Source: Pseudomonas sessilinigenes
GTDB taxonomy: Bacteria > Pseudomonadota > Gammaproteobacteria > Pseudomonadales > Pseudomonadaceae
Reading direction: 5' to 3'
Length of the DNA stretch: 64,000 nt
NCBI RefSeq assembly: GCF_003850565.1
Contig: NZ_CP027706.1
Coordinates: 2,542,001 to 2,606,000 of the forward strand
In this document: positions 37,661 to 46,522 of the stretch, one piece after another
Position numbering within the stretch: position 1 is the stretch's first letter
Layout: every line of letters begins with the position of its first letter
Notes under the pieces: generated by a model
Databases searched by the model: none
What the model was told of the DNA's origin: nothing
The model's input: only the letters and a program-made list of their open reading frames with translations
Translations under genes and position numbers: made by a program

Positions 37661-38455
37661 CTACAGCCAGCCGCTGAACACCCGGGTCACGCTACCGGCC
37701 AGGCGCACCTTGCCCTGGCCGTCCCAGCTCACGCTCACCGGTCCGCCGTCGCACAGCACCGTCACCTGGTTGTCCAGCAGGCCCCGGCGGATGCCGTTGA
37801 CCACTGCGCCGCAGGAGCAGGAACCGGAACCCAGGGGAATGCCGCCGTGGCGTTCCCAGATCCGCAGGCGAATGGTCTGGCGGTCGATGACCTGGATGAA
37901 ATGCACGTTGGTCTGCTGTACGAACAGCGGATGGGTCTCGATCGCCGGTCCAAGGCTGGCGATGTCCAACTGCTGCAGGTCGTCGACGAAAAAACTGCAA
38001 TGCGGATTGCCCATGCTGCACGCCGCCGGTTCCCCCGGTAGCGGCAGGCGCAGGCTGTCCAGCTCCCGGGCCAGGGGAATGTCCTGCCAGGCGAGCCCGG
38101 GAACGCCCATCTCCACCGACACGCTGTGGTCGGCCAGGCGCTGGCAGTCTTGAATGCCGCGGGCGGTCTTCAGGCGCAGCGCGCTGGCGCCGCTTTCGCG
38201 CAGCAACAGCTCGGCGGCACCCCGGGTAGCACTGCCGCAGGCATCGAGGCTGGAACCATCGGCATTGAAGAAGGTCAGTTGCGCCGCGCTCTCGCGACAA
38301 TCGCCCAGCACCACCAGTTGATTGAAACCTATGCCACGTTGCCGGTCGCCCAAGGCCCTGGCGCGTTCGGCGGTGATCGGCTGGCCGCGACCGCGGGCGT
38401 CGATCACCACGAAATCGTCGCCATTGGCATGCATCTTCACGAAATTAAGCGGCAT
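37661..38455 (-). CDS. DapF-like epimerase/racemase with altered second active-site cysteine
   Basis: This 264-residue protein has the two-lobed diaminopimelate epimerase fold: FVKMHANGDDFVVID at the N-terminus, first catalytic Cys73 in DACGSATRG, SMGNPHCSFFV, TNVHF and IWERHGG. Several positions differ from true DapF: the Asn of MHxxGNDF is Asp, CGNxxR is CGSATR, and GETxACGSG is IPLGSGSCS. Aligned without gaps from the conserved Glu-Arg, the second catalytic cysteine is Ser210, with Cys213 and Cys215 nearby. It is therefore probably not the lysine-biosynthesis enzyme but a racemase or related enzyme on another amino acid. It stands alone. Confidence 0.8.
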   Translation of the reverse strand: MPLNFVKMHANGDDFVVIDARGRGQPITAERARALGDRQRGIGFNQLVVLGDCRESAAQLTFFNADGSSLDACGSATRGAAELLLRESGASALRLKTARGIQDCQRLADHSVSVEMGVPGLAWQDIPLARELDSLRLPLPGEPAACSMGNPHCSFFVDDLQQLDIASLGPAIETHPLFVQQTNVHFIQVIDRQTIRLRIWERHGGIPLGSGSCSCGAVVNGIRRGLLDNQVTVLCDGGPVSVSWDGQGKVRLAGSVTRVFSGWL

Positions 38456-38692
38456 TTATGCTCCACAGGGATAGGACAAGATATGCAACCAGGCCAGGAT
38501 CGAACAGTCAGCGGCACCCGTCGCCATCCGTTGCAGGATTTCGAAAAAACTCCGGCGACGCCAGCGTCTTGAAATAAAATTCACCCAACGTACTCCAGGC
38601 GTGCCTGGGCCCGGGGGTTTATGGCAGGCTGGCGGTCACACCACCCGCGTCGACCTTCCCGGTACGGACCAGAACAACACTAAGGTCACTGC

Positions 38693-40348
38693 ATGGATCA
38701 CTACGCCCCGCGCAACTGGCAGCCCCACGAAAAGCCCAGCTTGCCCGGCTCGCCCTCGACACCGCTGCACCCCACCCACAAGCGCCTGGCTTATGCGCTA
38801 GTGGGCCTTTTGGTGGCCATCACCGGTGGGCTGGGCAACTCCCTGGTGATCGCCAACCTGCCGTACCTGCAAGGCGCCCTGGGGGCCACCACCGCGGAAA
38901 TGGCCTGGTTGCCGGCCGCCTATGTCATGACCAACGTGTCGATGAACCTGCTGCTGGTGAAATTCCGCCAGCAGTTCGGCCTGCGGGCCTTCACCGAGGT
39001 GTTCCTGGTGCTCTATGCCCTGGTGACCTTCGGCCACCTGTTCGTCAACGACCTGAGCTCGGCCATCGCCGTGCGTGCGGCCCACGGCATGGTGGGTGCG
39101 GCCTTGAGCTCGCTGGGCCTGTACTACATGGTCCAGGCCTTCCCGGCCAAATGGCGGCTCAAGGCCCTGGTGCTGGGGCTGGGTACCTCGCAGTTGGCCT
39201 TGCCCCTGGCGCGGCTGTTCTCCGAAGACCTGCTGCAGATCGCCGAATGGCGTGGCCTGTACCTGTTCGAGCTGGGCTTGGCCCTGGCTTCCCTGGGCTG
39301 CGTGTTCATGCTCAAGCTGCCGCCCGGCGATCGCTTTCGCACCTTCGAGAAACTCGACTTCCTGACCTTCGCCTTGCTCGCCACCGGCGTGGCGCTGTTG
39401 TGCGCGGTGCTGTCCCTGGGGCGCATCGACTGGTGGCTGGAGGCTCCGTGGATCGGCTACGCCAGCGCCGCCTCGATCCTGCTGATCTTCGCTGGCCTAT
39501 GCATCGAACATAACCGCAGCAACCCGATGCTGATGACCCGCTGGCTGGGCAGCGGGGCGATGATCCGCCTGGCCCTGGCGGTGATCCTGATCCGCATGGT
39601 GCTCTCGGAGCAGTCCACCGGCGCGGTGGGTTTCCTCCAGGCGCTGAACATGAGCAGCGAACAGATGCGCCTGCTTTACGGGGTGATGCTGCTGGGCAGC
39701 ATTGCGGGGCTGGCCACCAGCGCCTTGACCATCAACCCGGCGCACCTGTTCATGCCCCTGGTCATTTCCCTGGCGCTGATGGCCGTCGGTTCGGTGATGG
39801 ACAGTTTCTCCAGCAACCTCACGCGCCCGGCCAACATGTACATCAGCCAGTTCCTGCTGGCTTTCGGCGGTACGTTCTTCCTTGGCCCGACCATGGTCCT
39901 GGGCACCCGCAACGTGCTGACCAACCCGCGCAACCTGGTGAGCTTCTCGGTGCTGTTCGGCATCTGCCAGAACCTCGGTGGGCTGATCGGCTCGGCCCTG
40001 CTGGGGACCTTCCAGATCGTGCGCGAGAAATACCATTCCAGTTTCATCGTCGAGCAGCTGACCTTGCTCGACCCCCAGGTCCTGGCCCGGGTGCAGAGCG
40101 GCGCGGCGGCCTATGGCAAGGTCATCGCCGACCCTGACCTGCGCACCCTGCAAGGCATGCGCAGCCTGGCCTCGGCGGCCACCCGCGAAGCCAACGTGAT
40201 GGCCTACAACGATGTATTCATGCTGATCGCGGTGATCGCCGTGCTGACCATGATCTGGATCTTCATCCGCAGCCTGTGGCTGATGAGCACCACCAAGCCC
40301 GTCGCGCCCCAGCCTCCCGTCCAACCCAGTGGTGCCCCTTCTTCATGA
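38693..40348 (+). CDS. MFS transporter of the DHA2 (EmrB-like) family
   Basis: This 551-residue inner-membrane protein has about fourteen hydrophobic segments, the number typical of the DHA2 drug:proton antiporters. The N-terminal cytoplasmic tail (about 30 residues) is proline-rich. Landmarks are GGLGNSLVIANLPYLQGALGATTAEMAWLPAAYVM and the loop after TM2. The next gene overlaps its stop by four bases and encodes an EmrA-type adaptor, so this is a two-component efflux system that would join an outer-membrane factor encoded elsewhere. Substrate unknown. Confidence 0.9.
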   Translation: MDHYAPRNWQPHEKPSLPGSPSTPLHPTHKRLAYALVGLLVAITGGLGNSLVIANLPYLQGALGATTAEMAWLPAAYVMTNVSMNLLLVKFRQQFGLRAFTEVFLVLYALVTFGHLFVNDLSSAIAVRAAHGMVGAALSSLGLYYMVQAFPAKWRLKALVLGLGTSQLALPLARLFSEDLLQIAEWRGLYLFELGLALASLGCVFMLKLPPGDRFRTFEKLDFLTFALLATGVALLCAVLSLGRIDWWLEAPWIGYASAASILLIFAGLCIEHNRSNPMLMTRWLGSGAMIRLALAVILIRMVLSEQSTGAVGFLQALNMSSEQMRLLYGVMLLGSIAGLATSALTINPAHLFMPLVISLALMAVGSVMDSFSSNLTRPANMYISQFLLAFGGTFFLGPTMVLGTRNVLTNPRNLVSFSVLFGICQNLGGLIGSALLGTFQIVREKYHSSFIVEQLTLLDPQVLARVQSGAAAYGKVIADPDLRTLQGMRSLASAATREANVMAYNDVFMLIAVIAVLTMIWIFIRSLWLMSTTKPVAPQPPVQPSGAPSS

Positions 40349-41475
40349 GCGAAACCGTCAATCCCACCACCAATGCCATCGCCTCGAGCCCCGAGCCCAA
40401 TGGCCCGCCGACCATTCCCGCCACCGAGCCACGGCCGTTGGCGGTGCGGATCATCTCGTCCCTGGGGTTCGCCGCGATCGCCATCGTCGGCGTGCTGATC
40501 GTGCTCTACGCCTGGCAATTGCCGCCGTTTTCCAGCGCCATCGAAAGCACCGAGAACGCCCTGGTGCGCGGCCAGGTGACGATCATCGGGCCGCAACTCA
40601 GCGGTTATGTGTTCGAAGTACCGGTGCAGGACTTCCAGCACGTCAAGACCGGTGACCTGCTGGTGCGCCTGGACGACCGCATCTACCAGCAGCGCCTGGA
40701 CCAGTCCCTGGCCCAGCTGGCGGTGCAGAAGGCCTCTTTGGCCAATAACCTGCAACAACGCAACAGCGCCGAAGCCACCATCAAGCTGCGCCAGGCGGCC
40801 CTGGCCGACAGCCAGGCCCAGGCGCGCAAGAGCGCCGCGGACCTGTCGCGCAACGAGGCGCTGATCGCCGATGGTTCGGTGTCCCGGCGTGAGCTGGACG
40901 TGACCCGCGCCGCCAATGCCCAGACCGTGGCGGCGGTGGCCCAGGCCCAGGCCCAGCTGGAAATCGCCCGCCAGGACCTGCAGACCGTGATCGTCAATCG
41001 CGGCTCCCTGGAGGCGGCGGTGGCCAATGCCGAAGCGGCGGTGCAACTGGCGCGGATCGACCTGTCCAACACCCGGATCCTCGCCCCGCGCGATGGCCAG
41101 CTGGGGCAGATCGGCGTGCGCCTGGGGGCCTACGTCAACTCCGGGGCACAGTTGATGGCCCTGGTGCCGGACCAGTTGTGGGTGATCGCCAACATGAAGG
41201 AAACCCAGATGGACAACGTCCGGCTGGGGCAGCCGGTGAGCTTCACCGTGGATGCGCTGAACCACCGCAAGTTCACCGGCAAGGTGCAGCTGATCTCGCC
41301 GGCCACCGGTTCGGAATTCGCCTTGCTGCAGGCGGACAACGCCACTGGCAACTTCGTCAAGATCGCCCAGCGGGTGCCGGTGCGGATCACCGTCGACCCT
41401 GACCAGCAAGAGCTGGATCGCCTGCGCCCGGGCCTGTCGGTGGTGGTCAGCATCGACACCTCCGTCACCCCCTAG
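40345..41475 (+). CDS. HlyD/EmrA-type membrane fusion protein
   Basis: This 376-residue periplasmic adaptor has one N-terminal transmembrane anchor at about 34-56 (IISSLGFAAIAIVGVLIVLYAW). A lipoyl half-motif (ALVRGQVTIIGPQLSGYVFEVPVQDFQHVKTGDLLVRLDDR), an alpha-helical hairpin with coiled-coil pattern (about 115-225), and the second lipoyl half LARIDLSNTRILAPRDGQLGQ follow, then a beta-barrel. The ATGA overlap with the MFS stop couples translation. Confidence 0.92.
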   Translation: MSETVNPTTNAIASSPEPNGPPTIPATEPRPLAVRIISSLGFAAIAIVGVLIVLYAWQLPPFSSAIESTENALVRGQVTIIGPQLSGYVFEVPVQDFQHVKTGDLLVRLDDRIYQQRLDQSLAQLAVQKASLANNLQQRNSAEATIKLRQAALADSQAQARKSAADLSRNEALIADGSVSRRELDVTRAANAQTVAAVAQAQAQLEIARQDLQTVIVNRGSLEAAVANAEAAVQLARIDLSNTRILAPRDGQLGQIGVRLGAYVNSGAQLMALVPDQLWVIANMKETQMDNVRLGQPVSFTVDALNHRKFTGKVQLISPATGSEFALLQADNATGNFVKIAQRVPVRITVDPDQQELDRLRPGLSVVVSIDTSVTP

Positions 41476-41564
41476 CGCTGAGGCTGCGCACGAGAACGCA
41501 GTCCTCGCCAAACCGGCCGATGCATTCCATCTGGATAATCGCGGTGTCTGTTTCTACGGGCGCT

Positions 41565-41612
41565 GCGCACCCGGTCGCAGCCGCGCTGGCGCTGGGCAGC
41601 GGCTACAAAGGC
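41565..41612. repeat. Copy of a GC-rich intergenic repeat (AGCGGCTACA end)
   Basis: The stretch shares GTCGCAGCC...GGCAGCGGCTACA with elements at 47990-48146, 53140-53195 and 54276-54348. It fills most of the 140-base gap between the convergent EmrA-like and copD genes. Confidence 0.6.
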
Positions 41613-41615
41613 GGT

Positions 41616-42470
41616 TCAGGCTTGCAGTGGCGGTAGGGTGCCCAACAGGGCGACGGCCGCCACGGCGGCGATGCCCAGCAACCACTCCAGGCCCACGCTG
41701 CGGCGCAGGCTGTCCAGGCGCTGGTCGCAGCCCCGGGTGCGCAAGCGATTGAACAGGGCCAGGGCCAGCATGCCGGCCACCAGCAGGGCTTTCACCAACA
41801 GCACCAGGGCGAAACCGCTGAACAGCGGGGTCGGCCACCATTGGCCAGTGAGCATCCTCACGTTGACCAGGCCACTGGCCAACAGGCCCGCCACCAGCAC
41901 GTAGCCCACGCCGCTGAAGCGCCGCAGCAGCGGCTCCAGGGACGCCTGCGGCTGGCGCAGGACCATCAGCAATACCAGCAAACCACCCAGCCACAGGCCG
42001 ACGCAGCCCAGGTGGACGATCTGGTTGAGAATCAGCAATTGCCCCTTGAGGCCATCGAACATGGCGCCGTGGCCCACCGGGGCCAGGGTGCCCAGGAGCA
42101 GGGCGGCCAGCCCCAGGCGCAACGGCAGGGAACGGCCCAGGGGTGTCAGCAGCAGGCCCAGCAACACCAGGTTGAGCACCAGGTGCCAGGTCCAGACCTG
42201 GCCGAAGAACGTCTTGCCCAGCACCAGCAAAACTGTCGCCGGGTCCAGGGCGGCGGACCAGGCCCCGGCCATGCTGGCGCTGATCAGCAGCAACCAACCC
42301 AGAGCGCTGGCCAGGCCGACCAGGGTCAGCCCGCGAGCCACGCGGTCCAGCCGCTGCTGCACGACTTCATGGCCTCGGCCCAGCAGCAACGGGCGCAAGC
42401 CCCAGGCCCCGACCAGGGTCAGGATCGCGGCGAAATGCACGAAGCGGCACAGCACCAGCCATGACGCCAT
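41616..42470 (-). CDS. copD: Copper resistance/homeostasis membrane protein CopD
   Basis: This 284-residue inner-membrane protein has about eight hydrophobic segments and conserved histidines in CRFVHFAAILTLVGAW (TM1), GKTFFGQVWTWHLVLN and NQIVHLGCVGLWLGG. It matches the CopD family that moves copper across the membrane with CopC. It starts 3 bases after the copC stop. Confidence 0.9.
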   Translation of the reverse strand: MASWLVLCRFVHFAAILTLVGAWGLRPLLLGRGHEVVQQRLDRVARGLTLVGLASALGWLLLISASMAGAWSAALDPATVLLVLGKTFFGQVWTWHLVLNLVLLGLLLTPLGRSLPLRLGLAALLLGTLAPVGHGAMFDGLKGQLLILNQIVHLGCVGLWLGGLLVLLMVLRQPQASLEPLLRRFSGVGYVLVAGLLASGLVNVRMLTGQWWPTPLFSGFALVLLVKALLVAGMLALALFNRLRTRGCDQRLDSLRRSVGLEWLLGIAAVAAVALLGTLPPLQA

Positions 42471-42473
42471 GGG

Positions 42474-42842
42474 TTATGGGCTCACCTTGAAGCTGTAGCT
42501 GCCTTCGCTCTTGTGGGTGTCCACCGACACGGCGTGCCATTGCACCTTGTAGCTGCCGGCCGGCAGCGGAGCGCTGGCGGGGGTGACGACCAGGGTCTTC
42601 TTGTCCGCGCCTTCGGTGGCCAGGCCCTTGAGTGCGACGGGGGCGCCGTCTTTGCTCAGCTCGACCTTGGTGAAGGCCGCTTCCACGCCCTCGCTGAACT
42701 CCAGGCGCAGCTCGCTGGGGGCGCTGGCGCTGCTGTCGGCGGCGGGCGTGGTGGTTTTCAGGTGGGCGTGGGCCAGTGCCGAGCCGGTGGCCAGCAGGCA
42801 GGTGAGGAGGGCGGAGGTGGTGCAGAGTGTTTTCAACGACAT
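42474..42842 (-). CDS. copC: Periplasmic copper-binding protein CopC
   Basis: This 122-residue protein has a signal peptide ending LATGSALA, leaving a mature N-terminal His (HAHLKTTTPAADSSA). With the later WHAVSVDTHKSEG this supplies the His/Asp/His set of the Cu(II) site. The methionine-rich Cu(I) site of plasmid CopC is absent, as in most chromosomal short forms. It delivers copper to CopD, encoded directly downstream. Confidence 0.93.
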   Translation of the reverse strand: MSLKTLCTTSALLTCLLATGSALAHAHLKTTTPAADSSASAPSELRLEFSEGVEAAFTKVELSKDGAPVALKGLATEGADKKTLVVTPASAPLPAGSYKVQWHAVSVDTHKSEGSYSFKVSP

Positions 42843-42898
42843 GGCAGGTTACCTGTAGAAAAGCCAGGGAGCCGGCGCCGCTGGGGCGCCGGTATGGT

Positions 42899-43333
42899 TC
42901 AAGCGTCTTGCAACTGCATGTGGATGATGGGGTACGGCTTGCCTTCACCATCGGTTTCCGAGCGACCGTAGTCGACGAAACCATAGTGACGGTAGAAGCC
43001 ATGGGCCTGGGGGTTCTGCTCGTTGACATCGACCTTCAGGCCCGGCTGCCGGACCTGGTCCAGCAACTGGCGGCCGATGCCCTGGCCACGCTGGGCCGGT
43101 TCGATGAACAGCATCTGCACGGTGTCGTCGCCAATGGCGATGAAGCCGCCGGGCGTGGCATCGGGGTTCTCCCAGACCAGCACTTGCAGGGCCGGCAGGT
43201 AGCTGTCGCGTATCAGCGGGTAGAGGCGCTGGATGTCGTCTTCGCTGATGAAGTCATGGGTGGCGCGTACCGAACGCTCCCAGAGCGCGGTAAGCAAGGC
43301 GTCGTCCGCAGCGACGCGAGGGCGAATCTTCAT
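42899..43333 (-). CDS. GNAT-family N-acetyltransferase
   Basis: This 144-residue protein has the acetyl-CoA-binding motif QMLFIEPAQRGQGIGRQLLDQV and a C-terminal motif B region (DVNEQNPQAHGFYRHYGFVDYGR). The layout is that of YjaB-type acetyltransferases. The ATG at 43333 is chosen because the 42 residues of the longer frame do not match the fold. The acceptor is unknown. Confidence 0.85.
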   Translation of the reverse strand: MKIRPRVAADDALLTALWERSVRATHDFISEDDIQRLYPLIRDSYLPALQVLVWENPDATPGGFIAIGDDTVQMLFIEPAQRGQGIGRQLLDQVRQPGLKVDVNEQNPQAHGFYRHYGFVDYGRSETDGEGKPYPIIHMQLQDA

Positions 43334-43517
43334 GGGGATGATCCATCTTGGTAACTGATTAGATGGCCGGCGGTAGGGTAGGGCCGGCATTTGGGCAGAG
43401 ACCTGTATGCCCGTGTCGCGAATCAACGCTTGGACGGAGCACTGCAGTGACGGCTGCAAATGAGCGGGAGGCCGATCCTACCCAATGATGCCCGCCAGCG
43501 AAACCCCGAAGACGTCT

Positions 43518-44240
43518 TTAATGCCGCATGGGCAAGAGCCCCAGCTCGACCAGCTTGGCATCTGTCGTTGCGATTTTCTGCAGATGTTGTGCGTTGCCTT
43601 CATCCATGACGCCGGGGCACGTCACGATGATGCTGCCTTGGGCCGGGGTTGGGCGCAGTTCATCCACCTGGGGGAAATCCTGCGCCGACAAGGGCTGGGG
43701 GCAGTAGCCGATCCAGCCGACGGTTTGCCGGTCTGCGAAGGTTCGTTGCCGGCGGTAGTAAGCGTTGGGGGCCACCACGCCCCAGGCGATCTCCGGCCAG
43801 AACTCAAGCGCCGTGCTGATCAGCTCCACCAAGCCTTGCCGCGGATTTTGCAAGCAGCGGACCAAGGTCCCGGCGTCGGAAAACTCGAGGCCCGTGGGCA
43901 GCGAACCTCTGTGCCTTGCGTGGTACTTGAGTGAAAGCCCGCCTTTGAGCGGGTCGGATATCCCGTTCCAGAGCACAAAGCTCATGTCATTGATGGCGAA
44001 GTCCTCATCCTTCCAGGACTGCACTTCGCGGACAAAGCTGGCCTCGTCCAGCAGCACCTCATGCTCCAGGCCCTTGTTGCGGCTGTCAGCGCACAAGAAC
44101 CAGTGCTTGAGGATAGGGTCGATCTTGCCGATCTCCCGCAAGAAACCAAGGCTTCTCTGGATTTGGAGGTGCTCCGGGACTTGAGCGATTTTCTGCCTGT
44201 CGAAACTCAAATTGAAATTGAAGCGCTTGAATTCGTCCAT
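43518..44240 (-). CDS. Probable Imm52-family immunity protein, no toxin nearby
   Basis: This 240-residue cytoplasmic protein has no signal peptide or membrane segment. The sequence (FNFNLSFDRQ near the start, KHWFLCADS, MSFVLWNGISDPLKGG, GWIGYCP and IIVTCPG) resembles the Imm52 group, which protects against Tox-REase-5 nuclease toxins delivered by type VI secretion. The match is by recollection of family pattern only. GGAGACC precedes the chosen ATG at 44240. No Rhs, VgrG or nuclease gene lies within the window. The gap 44241-44542 holds no gene that I can support. Confidence 0.5.
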   Translation of the reverse strand: MDEFKRFNFNLSFDRQKIAQVPEHLQIQRSLGFLREIGKIDPILKHWFLCADSRNKGLEHEVLLDEASFVREVQSWKDEDFAINDMSFVLWNGISDPLKGGLSLKYHARHRGSLPTGLEFSDAGTLVRCLQNPRQGLVELISTALEFWPEIAWGVVAPNAYYRRQRTFADRQTVGWIGYCPQPLSAQDFPQVDELRPTPAQGSIIVTCPGVMDEGNAQHLQKIATTDAKLVELGLLPMRH

Positions 44241-44542
44241 GAGGTCTCCGTAAGGATGCTCCCTGCCTGTTGGCGCAAAGCGTTGTCGCGTCAATCGCTG
44301 GGCGGCGAGTCGTCTCCCCGGCCCAGGGGGCGGGCTGTGCCAGGGCGTGATTTAACATGAAATGGCGAGCTGGGTGTGGCTCCCATGAATCAGCCGCCAC
44401 GTTGATGCAGGCATGGCACTGGCACCGGCGATCCGCGTTGTTTCTAGCGGGCAAGCAAGCCGGTTTTCTCGGCAGTGCTTGAGTTAGAAGTGCGCTTAGC
44501 AGGGTGCTAGTCTTGCCGCAGACTGTTTTGGTAGGAGCCCTC

Positions 44543-45163
44543 ATGGGCAATCACAAGATCGAGATTCGTCGCAACAACGTGGAAAAGATCCTCCTGGGGG
44601 CCGAGAAAGTCTTCGCCGAAAAGGGTTACGCCGGCACCGCCATGGCCGACATCGCCGAAGAGGTGCAACTGCCGCGTTCCAACCTGCATTACTACTTCAG
44701 CACCAAGCACGAACTCTACAGCGCGGTGCTGCTGGACCTGCTGGACGTGTGGAAGCAGGACGCCCTGTGCTTCGAGATGTTCGACGACCCGCGGGTGGTG
44801 CTCAGCAGCTATATCCGCGCCAAGATGCAGCATTCGCGCAGCCGCCCCCACGGCTCCAAGGTCTGGGCCAACGAGATCATGCATGGCGCGCCAAGCCTGG
44901 GCACCGCGTTGGACGAGAGCCTGTACGACTGGGCGAAGATGAAGGAAGCCAAGATCCGCCAATGGGTCGACGACGGGCGGATCCTTGCGGTGGAGCCCTC
45001 GGCGCTGCTGTACCTGATCTGGGCCTCGACCCAGCATTACGCCGACTTCGACCACCAGGTGAACATCCTCAACGACCACCAGCCGCTGTCGGATCTGCAA
45101 TTCGAACGGGCGGTGCAGACCGTCACCAGCGTGATCCTGCGCGGCATCGGCCTGGAACCATAG
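44543..45163 (+). CDS. RutR-like TetR-family regulator
   Basis: This 206-residue protein has a TetR helix-turn-helix (AEKGYAGTAMADIAEEVQLPRSNLHYYFSTKHELYSAV) and the C-terminal YcdC/RutR-type domain, with LLYLIWASTQHYADFDHQV close to the E. coli RutR sequence. RutR senses uracil or thymine. TAGGAG precedes the ATG at 44543. It is convergent with preA at the edge of the pyrimidine locus and is the likely pyrimidine-responsive repressor. Confidence 0.88.
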   Translation: MGNHKIEIRRNNVEKILLGAEKVFAEKGYAGTAMADIAEEVQLPRSNLHYYFSTKHELYSAVLLDLLDVWKQDALCFEMFDDPRVVLSSYIRAKMQHSRSRPHGSKVWANEIMHGAPSLGTALDESLYDWAKMKEAKIRQWVDDGRILAVEPSALLYLIWASTQHYADFDHQVNILNDHQPLSDLQFERAVQTVTSVILRGIGLEP

Positions 45164-45164
45164 A

Positions 45165-45250
45165 GGCAGCGGCAAGCGGCAAGTGAAAGCAAGCTTCAAG
45201 CTAGGAGCTTGAAGCTTGCGACTTGCTGCTTAGAACTTGCCGCTTGTAGC
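45165..45250. repeat. Nested CAAGC/GCTTG inverted repeat at the 3' ends of the TetR gene and preA
   Basis: An inner perfect palindrome (45189-45219, GCAAGCTTCAAGCT/AGCTTGAAGCTTGC) is flanked by outer arms GCGGCAAGT and ACTTGCCGC. The outer right arm overlaps the final codons of preA and encodes the last residues ATSGKF, suggesting that the repeat extended the gene. It probably also acts as a bidirectional terminator. Confidence 0.8.
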
Positions 45251-46522
45251 TGCTTCCTCGCGGTGAGGGTTGCGGGGGTCGTGCAGCCAGTCGAGGAACG
45301 GCTTGCCGGTCTGCTGCGGCACCATCTCGATGCAATCCTGCACCGGGCACGTGATCTGGCACAGGTTGCAGCCCACGCATTCGTCGTCGATCACCTCATA
45401 TTTATGGGTGCCGTCCGCTTGCCTGAGGCTGGCGATGGCCTGGTGCGAAGTGTCTTCGCAGGCAATATGACAACGGCCGCAACCGATGCACGCCTCCTGG
45501 TCAATTTTCGCGATCACCTGGTAGTTGATATCCAGGTACTTCCAGTCCGTGGTGTTGCCCACCGCCCGCCCGGAGAAGTCCTGCAGGCGGTGGTAGCCCT
45601 GGCTGTCCATCCACCGCGAAAGGCCATCCTGCATCTCTTCGACGATACGAAAGCCATGCAGCATCGCCGCCGTGCACACCTGCACCGCGCCGCAGCCCAG
45701 GGCCACGAATTCCGCGGCATCGCGCCAGCTGCCGATACCGCCGATGCCGCAGATCGGCAGGCCACGGGTCTGTGGGTCACGGGCGATCTCGGCCACCATG
45801 TTCAGGGCGATCGGCTTGACCGCCGAGCCGCAGTAGCCACCGTGGGTGCTCTGGCTGCCCACCATCGGGTGGGCCACCATGCGCTCCAGGTCGACGCTGG
45901 TGATGGAGTTGATGGTGTTGATCAACGACACCGCATCGGCCCCGCCACGATGGGCGGCGCGGGCCGACTGGCGGATGTCGGTGATGTTCGGCGTCAGCTT
46001 GACGATCACCGGCAGCGAGCAGTACGTCTTGCACCAGCGGGTCACCTGCTCGACGTACTCCGGCACCTGGCCCACCGCCGCGCCCATGCCGCGTTCCGGC
46101 ATGCCGTGGGGGCAGCCGAAGTTCAGCTCGATGCCATCGGCGCCGGTGGCCTCCACCAGCGGCAGGATGTATTTCCACGAATCCTCGACGCAAGGCACCA
46201 TCAGCGAAACGATCAGCGCCCGGTCCGGCCAATCCTTCTTCACCTGGGTGATTTCCCTGAGGTTGATCTCCAGGGAACGGTCGGTGATCAGCTCGATGTT
46301 GTTGATCCCCAGCACCTCGCGGTTGGCGCCGAAATGCGCCGAGTAGCGTGACGACACGTTGACCGCCGCCGGGTCTTCGCCGAGGGTTTTCCAGACCACG
46401 CCGCCCCAGCCCGCCTCGAAGGCGCGGACCACGTTGTAGGCCTTGTCGGTGGGCGGCGCGGAGGCCAGCCAGAACGGGTTGGGCGCCTTGATTCCTGCGA
46501 ACACAATCGACAGATCGGCCAT
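45230..46522 (-). CDS. preA: NAD-dependent dihydropyrimidine dehydrogenase subunit PreA
   Basis: This 430-residue protein joins an FMN dihydroorotate-dehydrogenase-like barrel (IKAPNPFWLASAPPTDKAYN, then GADGIELNFGCPHGMPERGMGAAVGQ) to a C-terminal pair of [4Fe-4S] clusters (CIGCGRCHIACE and CVGCNLCQITCPVQDC). With PreT it reduces uracil and thymine to the dihydro forms. The start codon overlaps the preT stop by one base (TGATG). Confidence 0.96.
   Translation of the reverse strand: MADLSIVFAGIKAPNPFWLASAPPTDKAYNVVRAFEAGWGGVVWKTLGEDPAAVNVSSRYSAHFGANREVLGINNIELITDRSLEINLREITQVKKDWPDRALIVSLMVPCVEDSWKYILPLVEATGADGIELNFGCPHGMPERGMGAAVGQVPEYVEQVTRWCKTYCSLPVIVKLTPNITDIRQSARAAHRGGADAVSLINTINSITSVDLERMVAHPMVGSQSTHGGYCGSAVKPIALNMVAEIARDPQTRGLPICGIGGIGSWRDAAEFVALGCGAVQVCTAAMLHGFRIVEEMQDGLSRWMDSQGYHRLQDFSGRAVGNTTDWKYLDINYQVIAKIDQEACIGCGRCHIACEDTSHQAIASLRQADGTHKYEVIDDECVGCNLCQITCPVQDCIEMVPQQTGKPFLDWLHDPRNPHREEAATSGKF

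Noticed and set aside
37661..38455. Annotating the epimerase-like gene as dapF
   Set aside because: The second catalytic cysteine and the substrate-binding loop differ from true DapF, so the lysine-pathway role is not supported.
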